From positions 1 through 15,799 of the forward strand of contig CAMCFM010000037.1 in NCBI GenBank assembly GCA_945874095.1: a DNA stretch of 15,799 bases, given 5' to 3'. The notes under the pieces are model-generated. The model had not been told where the DNA came from. It worked only from the letters and a program-made list of their open reading frames with translations, and did no database searches. A program made the translations under genes and the position numbers. Within the stretch, counting starts at the first letter, position 1, and every line of letters starts with the position of its first letter. Shown piece by piece: positions 8,387 to 15,721 of the stretch. This DNA comes from Candidatus Kuenenia stuttgartensis (GTDB lineage Bacteria > Planctomycetota > Planctomycetia > Isosphaerales > Isosphaeraceae).

Positions 8387-8677
8387 CGGTTTCTCGGAAG
8401 CATTCGGCAAGGTCGTGGAAATCGCCATGGACCGATTCAGGTTAAAATTAGATCCAAGTTCGATCAATGGCAATCTTTGCGGATTGAGAAAAGTTTCCAT
8501 TCAAACTGGGCTTGTGCTCATTCCCAATTCCGATTAAACATTTACCTCATACGTAGAGGATCGCCACAGTCCATCGCATTCCACTCGATTCAGGGCTGTT
8601 CAAACTGAAGGCGGTTTTGGCCCAGACTGACGCTGAAATAGAGTATAGGCCTTCGCCTTTGACATGGAGTCACGCCA

Positions 8678-9451
8678 ATGGGTCTCGACATTGCACTGGG
8701 ATTAATCGCGTTGGGCATGGCTGTCAGTGGCTATCGGCATGGCTTCTGGCAACAAATCATGCGACTACTTTGTCTGGTGGTTGGCCTGTATGCAGCAGAA
8801 CCGATCGCCATCCGGCTCGAACCATTTGTGGTTCAGCACATCAAGCTGGAAGATCCGAAAATGCTTCAGCGAGGCCTCTGGTGGTTCTGCTGGGCCCTCA
8901 TGTATACGCTCGGAAGTCTTTTAATCGGATTCAGTGCGAAGGTCTCCAAGTGGCGTAAAAGTCCGCTTCAGGCTGAACTTGAACCGCCTGGAAAATTCGA
9001 CCCGATCATGGGCTTTCTGTTCGGACTTGCCAAAGCCGTTGTGGCCGCTGCATTTATTTCAGCAGCCACCGATCGCTATGCCATCCCGAAAATTGAGCAC
9101 AAGGAATGGGCTAAAAAATACGTGGCAGCGTCCAAGGCTTTGGAATATTCACGGAAATACGAGCCCGTTCCAAAAATCCTCGCCGCTGAGCCGATCAAAT
9201 CCATGCTGACCATCATTCAGGAGCGTGGCCTTGGAGGCGAATCCACCAAAGAGATGATGAGCAGCCTGAAAATCCCTAAAGAAGAGTGGGACAGGCTTTA
9301 CAGCCTTCGTGACAAAGGCGTGGACCTGATCAACAAGACCAAGACGGCTGCCAAGGAAGGCTCCAAAGTGCTCGACGAGGCTCAGGATCTGGTCAAGAAA
9401 TCTGAAGTCCTGAAAAATGCCATGAGCGACACGGATAAATCGAAACGCTGA
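8678..9451 (+). CDS. CvpA-family membrane protein with long C-terminal tail
   Basis: A 257-aa protein. The N-terminal half matches the CvpA fold: hydrophobic segments at about 4-18, 27-42, 67-87 and 108-130, with YRHGFWQQIMRL (19-30) after TM1 and FDPIMGFLFGLAKAV (107-121) opening the last segment, the two best conserved family stretches. CvpA proteins are linked to colicin V production and envelope stress tolerance, but their biochemical role is not settled. Family members are usually 160-190 aa. Here about 125 extra residues, rich in Lys, Glu and Ala with an amphipathic helical look (residues 200-257), extend into the aqueous phase. GGAG, 8 nt before the ATG, is a good ribosome binding site. 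It is divergent from glgE and 6 bp upstream of the next gene, so the two are probably translated from one message. Confidence 0.8.
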   Translation: MGLDIALGLIALGMAVSGYRHGFWQQIMRLLCLVVGLYAAEPIAIRLEPFVVQHIKLEDPKMLQRGLWWFCWALMYTLGSLLIGFSAKVSKWRKSPLQAELEPPGKFDPIMGFLFGLAKAVVAAAFISAATDRYAIPKIEHKEWAKKYVAASKALEYSRKYEPVPKILAAEPIKSMLTIIQERGLGGESTKEMMSSLKIPKEEWDRLYSLRDKGVDLINKTKTAAKEGSKVLDEAQDLVKKSEVLKNAMSDTDKSKR

Positions 9452-9457
9452 TCCAAA

Positions 9458-11455
9458 ATGACAGCTGTAATCGATCCACTGGCCAGCGAGATTTATGTAC
9501 CGGGCCAGTGGCTCAGAATTCTGATTGCCACGGGAGTCATTTTGACTCTGGGCGGCTACGAATCGCGGGTTATCGACCAATGCTATCGGCTCCCAATCCT
9601 TGAAAAACGACTTGATACATCGTCATTTCCGATGGACCAATTTGTCGATTCTTTTACAGATTTCAATCCACATCAAATCTATGTGGAACTGCTCTCCATG
9701 GGGGCAAAAACGTTCGGGCTTTCGCTCACTTTATTCTTGCTTCATATCCTCACAGTTGCATTTTGTATTTCAGCCATCTGGAGGATCAGAAAATCCCTCT
9801 GGCCGGAATTGCCTGAATGGTCGGACTGGCTTCTGGTCAGCATGTTTGCATTATTGAAGGCAGGCAATCTCGGCACGAATCATCTCATGGAAGACCACTT
9901 GCTGGATCGCCAGATCGGATTCACACTTGGTTGGCTGGCGCTGGCGGAATTCCTCAGCGCAGGGCCAAGAAAGATCTGGACCATACCGATCCTGATCAGC
10001 GCAATGGCCGTGATTCATCCTGGGCTTGGGGTCCTGACATCAACACTTTGGATCGGAATATTCCTGATTGCATTCTGGTTTGGAATGGTCTGTCTGAATG
10101 CATTTGCACAATTTTCCGTATCAATGATAGCTGCAATGATTCCATGGGCCGTGATTTATTTACCTCAAGCCAGTGTGATGAAACAGGGTGTAGAGAAATT
10201 CGAATTTTGGGCACTTGCAACCGAATTGCAAGGCCCTCAGCACATGCGTCCGATATTCTGGAGGGAATCGCAGTGGCTGTCTGCTGGAATTCTCGTGGTC
10301 ATGGCACTGGTGTCAGTCAAATTATATCGGTCAAAATGTAACCTGGAATCGCTGAAGAAAATTGCGATCTGGTCAAGCCTGATTTTATTTGGATTATTAC
10401 TGGCTGTCCCACTGATCGAAATATTCCATGTTTTGGATGTCGCACTGGCACAGCCGTTCCGGCTTGCAACTCCACTCAGAGGAGTTTGCCTGATTGCATT
10501 GCTTCCCCACCTCATCCGCCTGATCCAACGACAGACACTGATTGGAATGGCCAGAGCTTTTGGGCTCTTATTCTCGATGCGTTCGGACTGGGGATTCGTC
10601 GTTGCATGTGCCGTTGAACTCTCTATGATTGCAACTGATCTTTGTTTCAAATCGCGATGGATTGAAAATCGCCAGATTCGATTTCAATGGACGTTCTTTC
10701 TGGCAACAGGATTTTATGGAATTTTCTGGCTCATGAAGCACGATCCTGCTGAAAGCGAATCGCTTTTGATTGGCGGGTATCTCACAGGTTTAATGATTGT
10801 GTTGGCGGCACGTCGATTACAATTAAGATTCGGCTGGAATGCCTTTGATTTTGCGTTCAATCAAACGCCGGGAAGAGCGTCCCGGCTGGTGATTTATTCC
10901 TGGGCTTTGCCAGTGATTGCATTGATTTGCGGATTTTGTGATCCAACTGGTCAATTCAAGGTCACACAAATGATTTCATCAAAATGGCGGGTTACGGAAA
11001 TCCCGATATCAGATAGCGAAAGGATGGGCGTTTGGGCTCGCCGGAATATTCCTGAAGATGCGATGGTATTAATCCCTCCACGTGACAAATCGTTTCGATA
11101 TTGGTCGCGCCGGAGTGTGGTCTGTAATGTGGCGGGCAGCCCTTATCAGGCAAAGTCATTAAAAGAATGGGCACTTCGGCTCAAAAAACTTGCTGGTGAG
11201 TCGGATTTATCGCTGATGGAATTCGTGCGGCAATGGCCGGAAAAACGTGTCGAGTTTGAAATGGGATTTGAGCGGCTCAGCGCTGATGGATGGTCGGCAC
11301 TGGCAGATGAATTTCAGGCAGACACATTGATGGTGCCGGCAACGGAGCAGGGAAAACATTTGGAAAAGATGGGCTGGAGGCAGGTTCATTTGGCTGGGAA
11401 GTGGTCCATGTGGCAGAGGTCAGGCGATCAGGCCCGAACGGCTTCAAAACGTTAA
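9458..11455 (+). CDS. large polytopic membrane protein, DUF6798-like C-terminus
   Basis: A 665-aa protein of unknown function. It has about ten or more hydrophobic segments across residues 15-490, broken by short loops. A first luminal-type loop reads LDTSSFPMDQFVDSF, and HPGLGVLTSTLW lies in a later segment; both are reminiscent of GT-C-type membrane glycosyltransferases. The C-terminal soluble part begins near residue 526 (WARRNIPEDAMVLIPP), followed by FRYWSRRSVVCN and EWALRLKKL. That pattern resembles the DUF6798 domain known from planctomycetes; I give this from memory of the family, without a search. A role in transferring or handling a lipid-linked or glycan substrate is only inferred. 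No Shine-Dalgarno precedes the ATG, which lies 6 bp after the cvpA-like stop, consistent with translational coupling. Confidence 0.75.
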   Translation: MTAVIDPLASEIYVPGQWLRILIATGVILTLGGYESRVIDQCYRLPILEKRLDTSSFPMDQFVDSFTDFNPHQIYVELLSMGAKTFGLSLTLFLLHILTVAFCISAIWRIRKSLWPELPEWSDWLLVSMFALLKAGNLGTNHLMEDHLLDRQIGFTLGWLALAEFLSAGPRKIWTIPILISAMAVIHPGLGVLTSTLWIGIFLIAFWFGMVCLNAFAQFSVSMIAAMIPWAVIYLPQASVMKQGVEKFEFWALATELQGPQHMRPIFWRESQWLSAGILVVMALVSVKLYRSKCNLESLKKIAIWSSLILFGLLLAVPLIEIFHVLDVALAQPFRLATPLRGVCLIALLPHLIRLIQRQTLIGMARAFGLLFSMRSDWGFVVACAVELSMIATDLCFKSRWIENRQIRFQWTFFLATGFYGIFWLMKHDPAESESLLIGGYLTGLMIVLAARRLQLRFGWNAFDFAFNQTPGRASRLVIYSWALPVIALICGFCDPTGQFKVTQMISSKWRVTEIPISDSERMGVWARRNIPEDAMVLIPPRDKSFRYWSRRSVVCNVAGSPYQAKSLKEWALRLKKLAGESDLSLMEFVRQWPEKRVEFEMGFERLSADGWSALADEFQADTLMVPATEQGKHLEKMGWRQVHLAGKWSMWQRSGDQARTASKR

Positions 11456-11516
11456 AGACACAGAGAAGCCAATTCTGTTATGATCCATGTTGCCTGATCC
11501 ATTGATAGTATCAGGC
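11455..11516 (+). promoter_or_regulatory. candidate promoter and operator-like inverted repeat before the aminotransferase
   Basis: AAGACA (11455-11460, 4 of 6 to the -35 consensus) and TATGAT (11479-11484, 5 of 6 to the -10 consensus) are 18 bp apart. Just downstream, where transcription would start, is a perfect 7-bp inverted repeat, GCCTGAT (11492-11498) and ATCAGGC (11510-11516), with an 11-nt centre. There is no T-run after it, so a repressor site or a 5' UTR hairpin is more likely than a terminator. Both assignments are by eye. Confidence 0.35.
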
Positions 11517-11541
11517 CCACACACATCAGCTTCGGACTACG

Positions 11542-12825
11542 ATGAACGCACCGAATACGCTCAGCCGGCTTGGTAAAAATGCTGGAACTCCTGCCATCAG
11601 CGACTTGATGCGACTGGCATTTTCAAGGCCTGAGCTGATCTCGCTGGCGGCGGGATTTGTGGATCAGAACTCATTACCGGTGGCGTCAGCCGAATCGGCC
11701 TGGAGGTCGATCATGGCCGACACTCAATCGGCAAAATCGGCTCTTCAATATGGGACCACGCAAGGCGACCCAGTTCTGCGATACGCTTTGGCTCAGCGAC
11801 TGGCAGAAGAATCGCCGAATTTCCATGGGGATGCCGGTACTCTTGCCGAGCAGGTGATGATTACCACGGGAAGCCAGCAGCTGCTTTATCTTGTGGCGGA
11901 AGCCCTGGTGGATCCTGGCGATATTGTCATTACGGAAGCTCCTACCTACTTCGTTTTTCTCGACCTATTGGCGGCTCGCGGAGCTGAGGTGATCGGCATT
12001 CCGATTGATGAAGGCGGGATGTGCCTGAAGAGCCTGGAGCAATGCCTGGAGAAGCTCGAAGCTGAAGGTCGGCTGGGCAAAGTGAAAATGATTTATTCGG
12101 TGTCGGAGCATTCAAACCCGTCTGGACTATCACTGGCAGAGGATCGACGGGGGCCGTTGGTCCAGCTCGCGAAACGGTTCAGCACGCATCAGAAGATTTA
12201 TGTTCTTGACGATGCTGCCTATCGAGGACTTGCATTTGACGGGAACGAGCCGGCGAGCCTATGGAGCCACGACCGGTCGGGCGAATTTGTGATTCATGCA
12301 CGGACTTTCTCGAAGACTTTCAGCCCTGGAATCAAGCTCGGTTATGGGGTTTTACCGGAAGATCTGCTGCAAACGGTTCTTGCATTAAAAGGGCACCACG
12401 ATTTTGGTTCGGCGAACTTAATGCAACGGCTGATCCTTCAAGTGATTGAAGCTGGTCAATACAACCTCCAGATCGAGCGATTGAGAGCGATTTACAAGGA
12501 GAAGGCGGAAACGGTGGTGCAAACCATGGAAGAAACCATGGGCGATTTAAGGCCATCGGTGCGCTGGACCACGCCCAAGGGTGGTCTTTATGTGTGGCTG
12601 ACCGTTCCTGATCATATTAAAACCAGTCGAAATGGCGAGTTCTTTGCAGCCTGCCTGGATGAAGGCGTGTTTTACGTGCCCGGCGAATATTGTTTTCCAC
12701 ACGCAGTGGAAGGTGGAGAACGGGCCACCCATCAAATGCGGATTTGCTATGGGGTTCCAGCCAGGGATAAAATCCGCGAAGGTGTGCGCAGGCTCGCCAA
12801 AGTGGTGCGGCGATTTATTGGCTGA
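11542..12825 (+). CDS. PLP-dependent aminotransferase, class I/II (LysN/MocR-like fold)
   Basis: A 427-aa fold-type I aminotransferase of full length. PLP-site residues are all present: Tyr70 in QYGTTQGDPVLR, TTGSQQ at 108-113 (phosphate region), Asn192 in EHSNPSG, Asp224 and Tyr227 in LDDAAYR, the Schiff-base Lys258 in ARTFSKTFSPGIKLGYG, and the carboxylate-binding Arg400 in HQMRICYGVP. The opening ISDLMRLAFSRPELISLAAGFVD is typical of the 2-aminoadipate aminotransferase/MocR-like branch. No N-terminal GntR DNA-binding domain is present, so it is an enzyme and not a MocR regulator. The amino-acid substrate cannot be told from sequence. No Shine-Dalgarno is evident before the ATG. The gene is 86 bp after the DUF6798-like gene and may have its own promoter. 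Confidence 0.9.
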   Translation: MNAPNTLSRLGKNAGTPAISDLMRLAFSRPELISLAAGFVDQNSLPVASAESAWRSIMADTQSAKSALQYGTTQGDPVLRYALAQRLAEESPNFHGDAGTLAEQVMITTGSQQLLYLVAEALVDPGDIVITEAPTYFVFLDLLAARGAEVIGIPIDEGGMCLKSLEQCLEKLEAEGRLGKVKMIYSVSEHSNPSGLSLAEDRRGPLVQLAKRFSTHQKIYVLDDAAYRGLAFDGNEPASLWSHDRSGEFVIHARTFSKTFSPGIKLGYGVLPEDLLQTVLALKGHHDFGSANLMQRLILQVIEAGQYNLQIERLRAIYKEKAETVVQTMEETMGDLRPSVRWTTPKGGLYVWLTVPDHIKTSRNGEFFAACLDEGVFYVPGEYCFPHAVEGGERATHQMRICYGVPARDKIREGVRRLAKVVRRFIG

Positions 12826-12843
12826 GAATCATTGGGGCTTGAT

Positions 12844-12872
12844 GAAGGTGGATTGAATTGCAATTCACCTTC
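12844..12872 (+). terminator. hairpin after the aminotransferase, possible weak terminator
   Basis: GAAGGT (12844-12849) pairs with ACCTTC (12867-12872), and the perfect 12-bp palindrome GAATTGCAATTC (12855-12866) lies between them, leaving a 5-nt bulge on the left. It begins 19 bp after the stop codon and is followed by CCTCATTTTC, a poor T-run. Termination here is possible but not well supported. Confidence 0.35.
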
Positions 12873-12925
12873 CCTCATTTTCAAGGCTCATGCCGGATTT
12901 CGGGGTGGTCCTTAAAATGCTTTTG

Positions 12926-13149
12926 TATTGGCTTTAAGCACCAACGGTGCGGCCCATACCAGACAAGGCCAGCGGCCTTGGTCTTGAGGGCGAAAAAAAA
13001 GAAACCCTACCTGATTCCCCTCACCGCTCGTCCCCATGACCTTTTGGTCCTGGGGCCGAGCGGTGAGGGGATGGTCATTGTTTACTTGTTATTGGCTTAC
13101 GAGCACCTTGGGCGTTGCCCAAGGCTGGTATGGGCCGGGCCTTTGGCCC
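12926..13149. repeat. concentric inverted-repeat element with five hairpins
   Basis: Left unit: GCACC-AAC-GGTGC (12938-12950), core GGCCCATACCAG (12951-12962), CAAGGCC-AGC-GGCCTTG (12964-12980). Centre: a long hairpin at 13016-13071. Right unit, inverted: CCTTGGGC-GTT-GCCCAAGG (13106-13124), core CTGGTATGGGCC (13125-13136), GGGCC-TTT-GGCCC (13137-13149). The cores are perfect 12-bp inverted copies, and every pair is symmetric about the axis at 13043/13044. Stem sequences differ between the two units yet pairing is kept. A short direct repeat, TATTGGCTT followed by GCACC 3-4 bp later, also occurs at 12926 and 13090. The design resembles a BIME (two REP units in opposite orientation), but I do not recognise the family. 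Confidence 0.85.
13016..13071. repeat. central 56-nt hairpin of the palindromic element
   Basis: A 24-bp stem has only two single mismatches and a TTTT loop. The outer 15 bp run from T13016 and CCCCTCACCGCTCG (13017-13030) to CGAGCGGTGAGGGG (13057-13070) and A13071. Then come CCCCA/TGGGG and GACC/GGTC. Neither strand has a T-run directly after the stem, so it does not look like an intrinsic terminator. Confidence 0.85.
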
Positions 13150-13204
13150 TAAAAACAGATCTTAATGATTGCCACCACCCCGGAATCCGGTGAGAGCCAT
13201 TTTC

Positions 13205-13245
13205 AAAAAAGCCGTTTCGCTTACTTCTTTTTCTGAGGCGGCTTT
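13205..13245 (-). terminator. candidate terminator overlapping the end of the NYN gene
   Basis: On the minus strand AAAGCCG (from 13245) pairs with CGGCTTT (ending 13208), followed by more T to give a T6 run. The 24-nt loop contains the stop codon and last codons of the NYN gene. The position and T-run are right; the wide loop lowers confidence. Confidence 0.4.
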
Positions 13246-13895
13246 CTCGTCGCCTTTTCGAACGGGTCGACATTTTGCATTTCGCGTTCGATGGCGGCGA
13301 TGTCTACGGATCGTAATAATTTATGGTCGTGATTCAATTGGCTGGCGACGGATTCGTCTTCAATCAGGTTCGAAAATTCTTCCATCCAGAAATCGGTTTC
13401 TTTTGGAACAATTCCCTCCTGCTGAAGACCTTCGGTTCTGCCCAATGTGGGCGGGCGTTTGTTGGCCTGGGTGTCGATTGGGGGGAGGACCGGGCGTCGT
13501 GGATCCTCTAGCAAGACCATAAAATCGTCGGCGCCGATCACTCTGCATTTTCGACGCTGAGCACATTCGATAATTTGATTGTCCGAGGAAACAACGACGA
13601 GTTTTTTAGGCGCATCGTGCTTCAGAATCAGCTCAACGATCCGGACATCGGCGGAGGGTGAATCCGAGGCAAATTCGACGGTAATCCCATCGACCCAAAG
13701 CATCTTGGGCAAAACCTGAAGCTTCATCGAAGCATCAAACACCACTCGGGTGGCGTGTCTGTCGACCGCCGAAAGCCGTTTTGAGAGCATTTTCAAGAGC
13801 TTCTCACGGGCTTTACGGAGGCGGTCAGGATCCTGCCTTGGGCCAGTCAGGCCCTGTGCATGCATCAGGTTATAGCCGTCGATCAAGAGTCGCAT
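13221..13895 (-). CDS. NYN-domain protein, YacP/Rae1-like putative ribonuclease
   Basis: A 224-aa protein. Residues 1-130 form a NYN (PIN-like) domain with the acidic metal site: LIDGYNLMH at 4-12 (Asp6, Asn9), VVFD at 51-54, EFASDSPSADVRIVELI at 74-90 (Asp83) and VVSSDNQI at 101-108 (Asp105). In Bacillus the related YacP/Rae1 is a ribosome-associated endoribonuclease, so RNA cleavage is the likely activity, though the target is unknown. The C-terminal 90 residues are not part of the domain. They are Pro- and Gln-rich, then acidic, ending in a basic tail (RKPPQKKK), and may bind RNA or a partner. The ATG at 13895 opens directly on the conserved strand, so the start is sound. It is 140 bp downstream of the polyferredoxin gene on the same strand. 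Confidence 0.85.
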   Translation of the reverse strand: MRLLIDGYNLMHAQGLTGPRQDPDRLRKAREKLLKMLSKRLSAVDRHATRVVFDASMKLQVLPKMLWVDGITVEFASDSPSADVRIVELILKHDAPKKLVVVSSDNQIIECAQRRKCRVIGADDFMVLLEDPRRPVLPPIDTQANKRPPTLGRTEGLQQEGIVPKETDFWMEEFSNLIEDESVASQLNHDHKLLRSVDIAAIEREMQNVDPFEKATRKPPQKKK

Positions 13896-14035
13896 GAGTG
13901 AATCAGTCGATAGCCGGGTGGAGCAAGTGCATTGTCAGACTTTGAAATTCGATTTGCCTGGAACGCAATCCATGGCCACGGAAACGATGCGAATCATTGA
14001 CAGATTCGATGATCGATCCGCGATCAATTTGGAAA

Positions 14036-15721
14036 TTAGCCAAGACTGACCATATCGCGTGAACCGTCAGGATCTTCCACAAGTGAGAGCAACAGGGAAC
14101 GCGTTTTGTCGCGTGTTTCGCCAATCGCTGTTACATAAACAGCGGGTTCATCCTTCACAGGACACTCGTGCTCGCAGATCCCGCAGCCGATGCACTTTTC
14201 AGGGTCGATATAGGGCCGTTTCAGTTGCAGGGTTTTGCCCCAGCGGTCGGTGATTTCGATGTTCCGCGTGAAGATGGCCTTCGGACTTGTCGGGCAGACT
14301 TCTTCGCAGACCACGCAGTCGGTATCCATGGCCCATGGGAGGCATCGGCCACGCTCATAAAAAGCGGTGCCGGTTTTGATGGGGCCCTTGTATTCAAAGG
14401 GGCCGACTCCGAGTTTCTCGGCGATCGAGATTTCGCGGATCGCGCCTGTCGGGCAAACCTGACTGCACAAAGTACAGTTCAGCTCGCACCAGCCCATCTT
14501 GGAGATCATGATCGGTGTCCAAAGCCCTAAAACACCGGCTTCGAACAAGGCGGGCTGGAGGACGTTGGTCGGACAAACCCGAATACACTGATCGCACTTG
14601 ATGCAGCGACGCAGGAATTCATCTTCGGCCACCGAGCCAGGAGGACGGATCACATATCGTGAAAAGTTCTTGCGAACTCCGCCCGAAAGCTTGGCCATCG
14701 GGAAGAAAATGGATCCGAAAATACCGGCCAGAAGCACCTGACGGCGACCAACGGCGGGCCAGGTGATTTCGCTCGCCTTACGCGGGAGGAAGCGATAAGT
14801 CAGGGCATCGTGCGGGCAATCTTCAATACAGTTGAGGCAGACAAAGCACTCACTTTTTCGCAGGTCTTTGTGAGGGTCAGAGGCCCCTTCGCAGTTCTTC
14901 AGGCAGAGGTCGCAGTCGGTACATCGAACGGGGTCACGGTCAATTCGCCATAATGAAAATCGGCTCAGAATACCCAGGAGAGCACCCAGAGGGCAGACTG
15001 CTCGACAGAAGAACCGTGGGATCCACCAGTTAGCGACTAGAAAACCGGCAAAAATCAGGCCGACAATCCACGCATACCAGTATTCGCGAGGCTCTGTGTA
15101 AATGCTTTCGGTCGCAATGTGGGCGATCGGTAGGACGCTGGTGGTCATGGACCGAACGGTCAGGGCGATCGGATCCAGAAGGCCGATCTGGAGGTTTGAG
15201 CCGCCTTCTTTATACTGATCGGCGGCGTTTCCAAATCCATAAATCAAGGCTCTGACGGGACGTGTGACCAATGAGCCGGTGTCGGTGCTCCATGCGGATG
15301 CGACTTCGCCGGGGGTGGCGATCAGGGCTGGGAGGATCCAGGCGCCGGCCATGACCAACATCACGGCCAGGATGTAATATTTTATGGAATACCACCAGCG
15401 ATATCGGTTGACCTCAATCAATTGCTTGGTGTTACGGCGGTTACCAATGAATCCGAAGAAGTGGTGGAGGATGCCGAATGGGCACATCCAGTTGCACCAG
15501 ACCCGGCCAAACATCATGGTCACGCCGAGTACGAAGACGCCCCACCAGAGGTTGCGATAGATGGTGTGGGTGGTCAGTGCAGTGCTGACGGCGACCAGTG
15601 GTGTGGCTTCGAGGAAGAACGAAACCGGCCAGCCTTTGAGGTAACGAAGATCTGTGATCAGCAGAAAGAACAGGAAGAGGCCGAGGAAAAGCACCTCATA
15701 GGCCCGTCGAATTTTTACCAT
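14036..15721 (-). CDS. membrane polyferredoxin, NapH-NapG-like fusion
   Basis: A 561-aa iron-sulfur membrane protein probably moving electrons between quinol and a redox partner. Residues 1-310 are NapH-like: membrane segments near 8-24, 58-75, 112-133 and 215-233, two CxxxCP motifs (Cys76/80, Cys239/243) and two 4Fe-4S motifs (Cys267/270/273/277 and Cys292/295/298/302). A hydrophobic stretch preceded by Arg-Arg (GRRQVLLAGIFGSIFF, 325-340) leads into a NapG-like half with four more sites: Cys373/376/379/383, Cys412/416/419/423, Cys460 with 469/472/476, and Cys510/513/516/520. AGGA just upstream of the ATG is a close-spaced ribosome binding site. No terminal reductase (NapA, NosZ) or cytochrome lies in the window, so the acceptor is unknown. 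NosR-like or CcoG-like proteins are alternatives, but they lack this many sites in this order. Confidence 0.85.
   Translation of the reverse strand: MVKIRRAYEVLFLGLFLFFLLITDLRYLKGWPVSFFLEATPLVAVSTALTTHTIYRNLWWGVFVLGVTMMFGRVWCNWMCPFGILHHFFGFIGNRRNTKQLIEVNRYRWWYSIKYYILAVMLVMAGAWILPALIATPGEVASAWSTDTGSLVTRPVRALIYGFGNAADQYKEGGSNLQIGLLDPIALTVRSMTTSVLPIAHIATESIYTEPREYWYAWIVGLIFAGFLVANWWIPRFFCRAVCPLGALLGILSRFSLWRIDRDPVRCTDCDLCLKNCEGASDPHKDLRKSECFVCLNCIEDCPHDALTYRFLPRKASEITWPAVGRRQVLLAGIFGSIFFPMAKLSGGVRKNFSRYVIRPPGSVAEDEFLRRCIKCDQCIRVCPTNVLQPALFEAGVLGLWTPIMISKMGWCELNCTLCSQVCPTGAIREISIAEKLGVGPFEYKGPIKTGTAFYERGRCLPWAMDTDCVVCEEVCPTSPKAIFTRNIEITDRWGKTLQLKRPYIDPEKCIGCGICEHECPVKDEPAVYVTAIGETRDKTRSLLLSLVEDPDGSRDMVSLG

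Noticed and set aside
8387..8500. A 38-residue N-terminal extension of GlgE from the ATG at 8500
   Set aside because: The extra residues do not resemble the family N-terminus, and the ATG at 8386 has a better ribosome binding site; the extension cannot be excluded.
12858..13193. A 111-codon plus-strand open frame across the palindromic element
   Set aside because: It is made almost entirely of repeat sequence, has no recognisable domain and no ribosome binding site; it is best explained as a chance frame through the hairpins.
13991..14020. Imperfect inverted repeat around GAATC/GATTC between the polyferredoxin and NYN genes
   Set aside because: Only about 6 bp pair and there is no T-run, which is expected by chance in a 140-bp gap.
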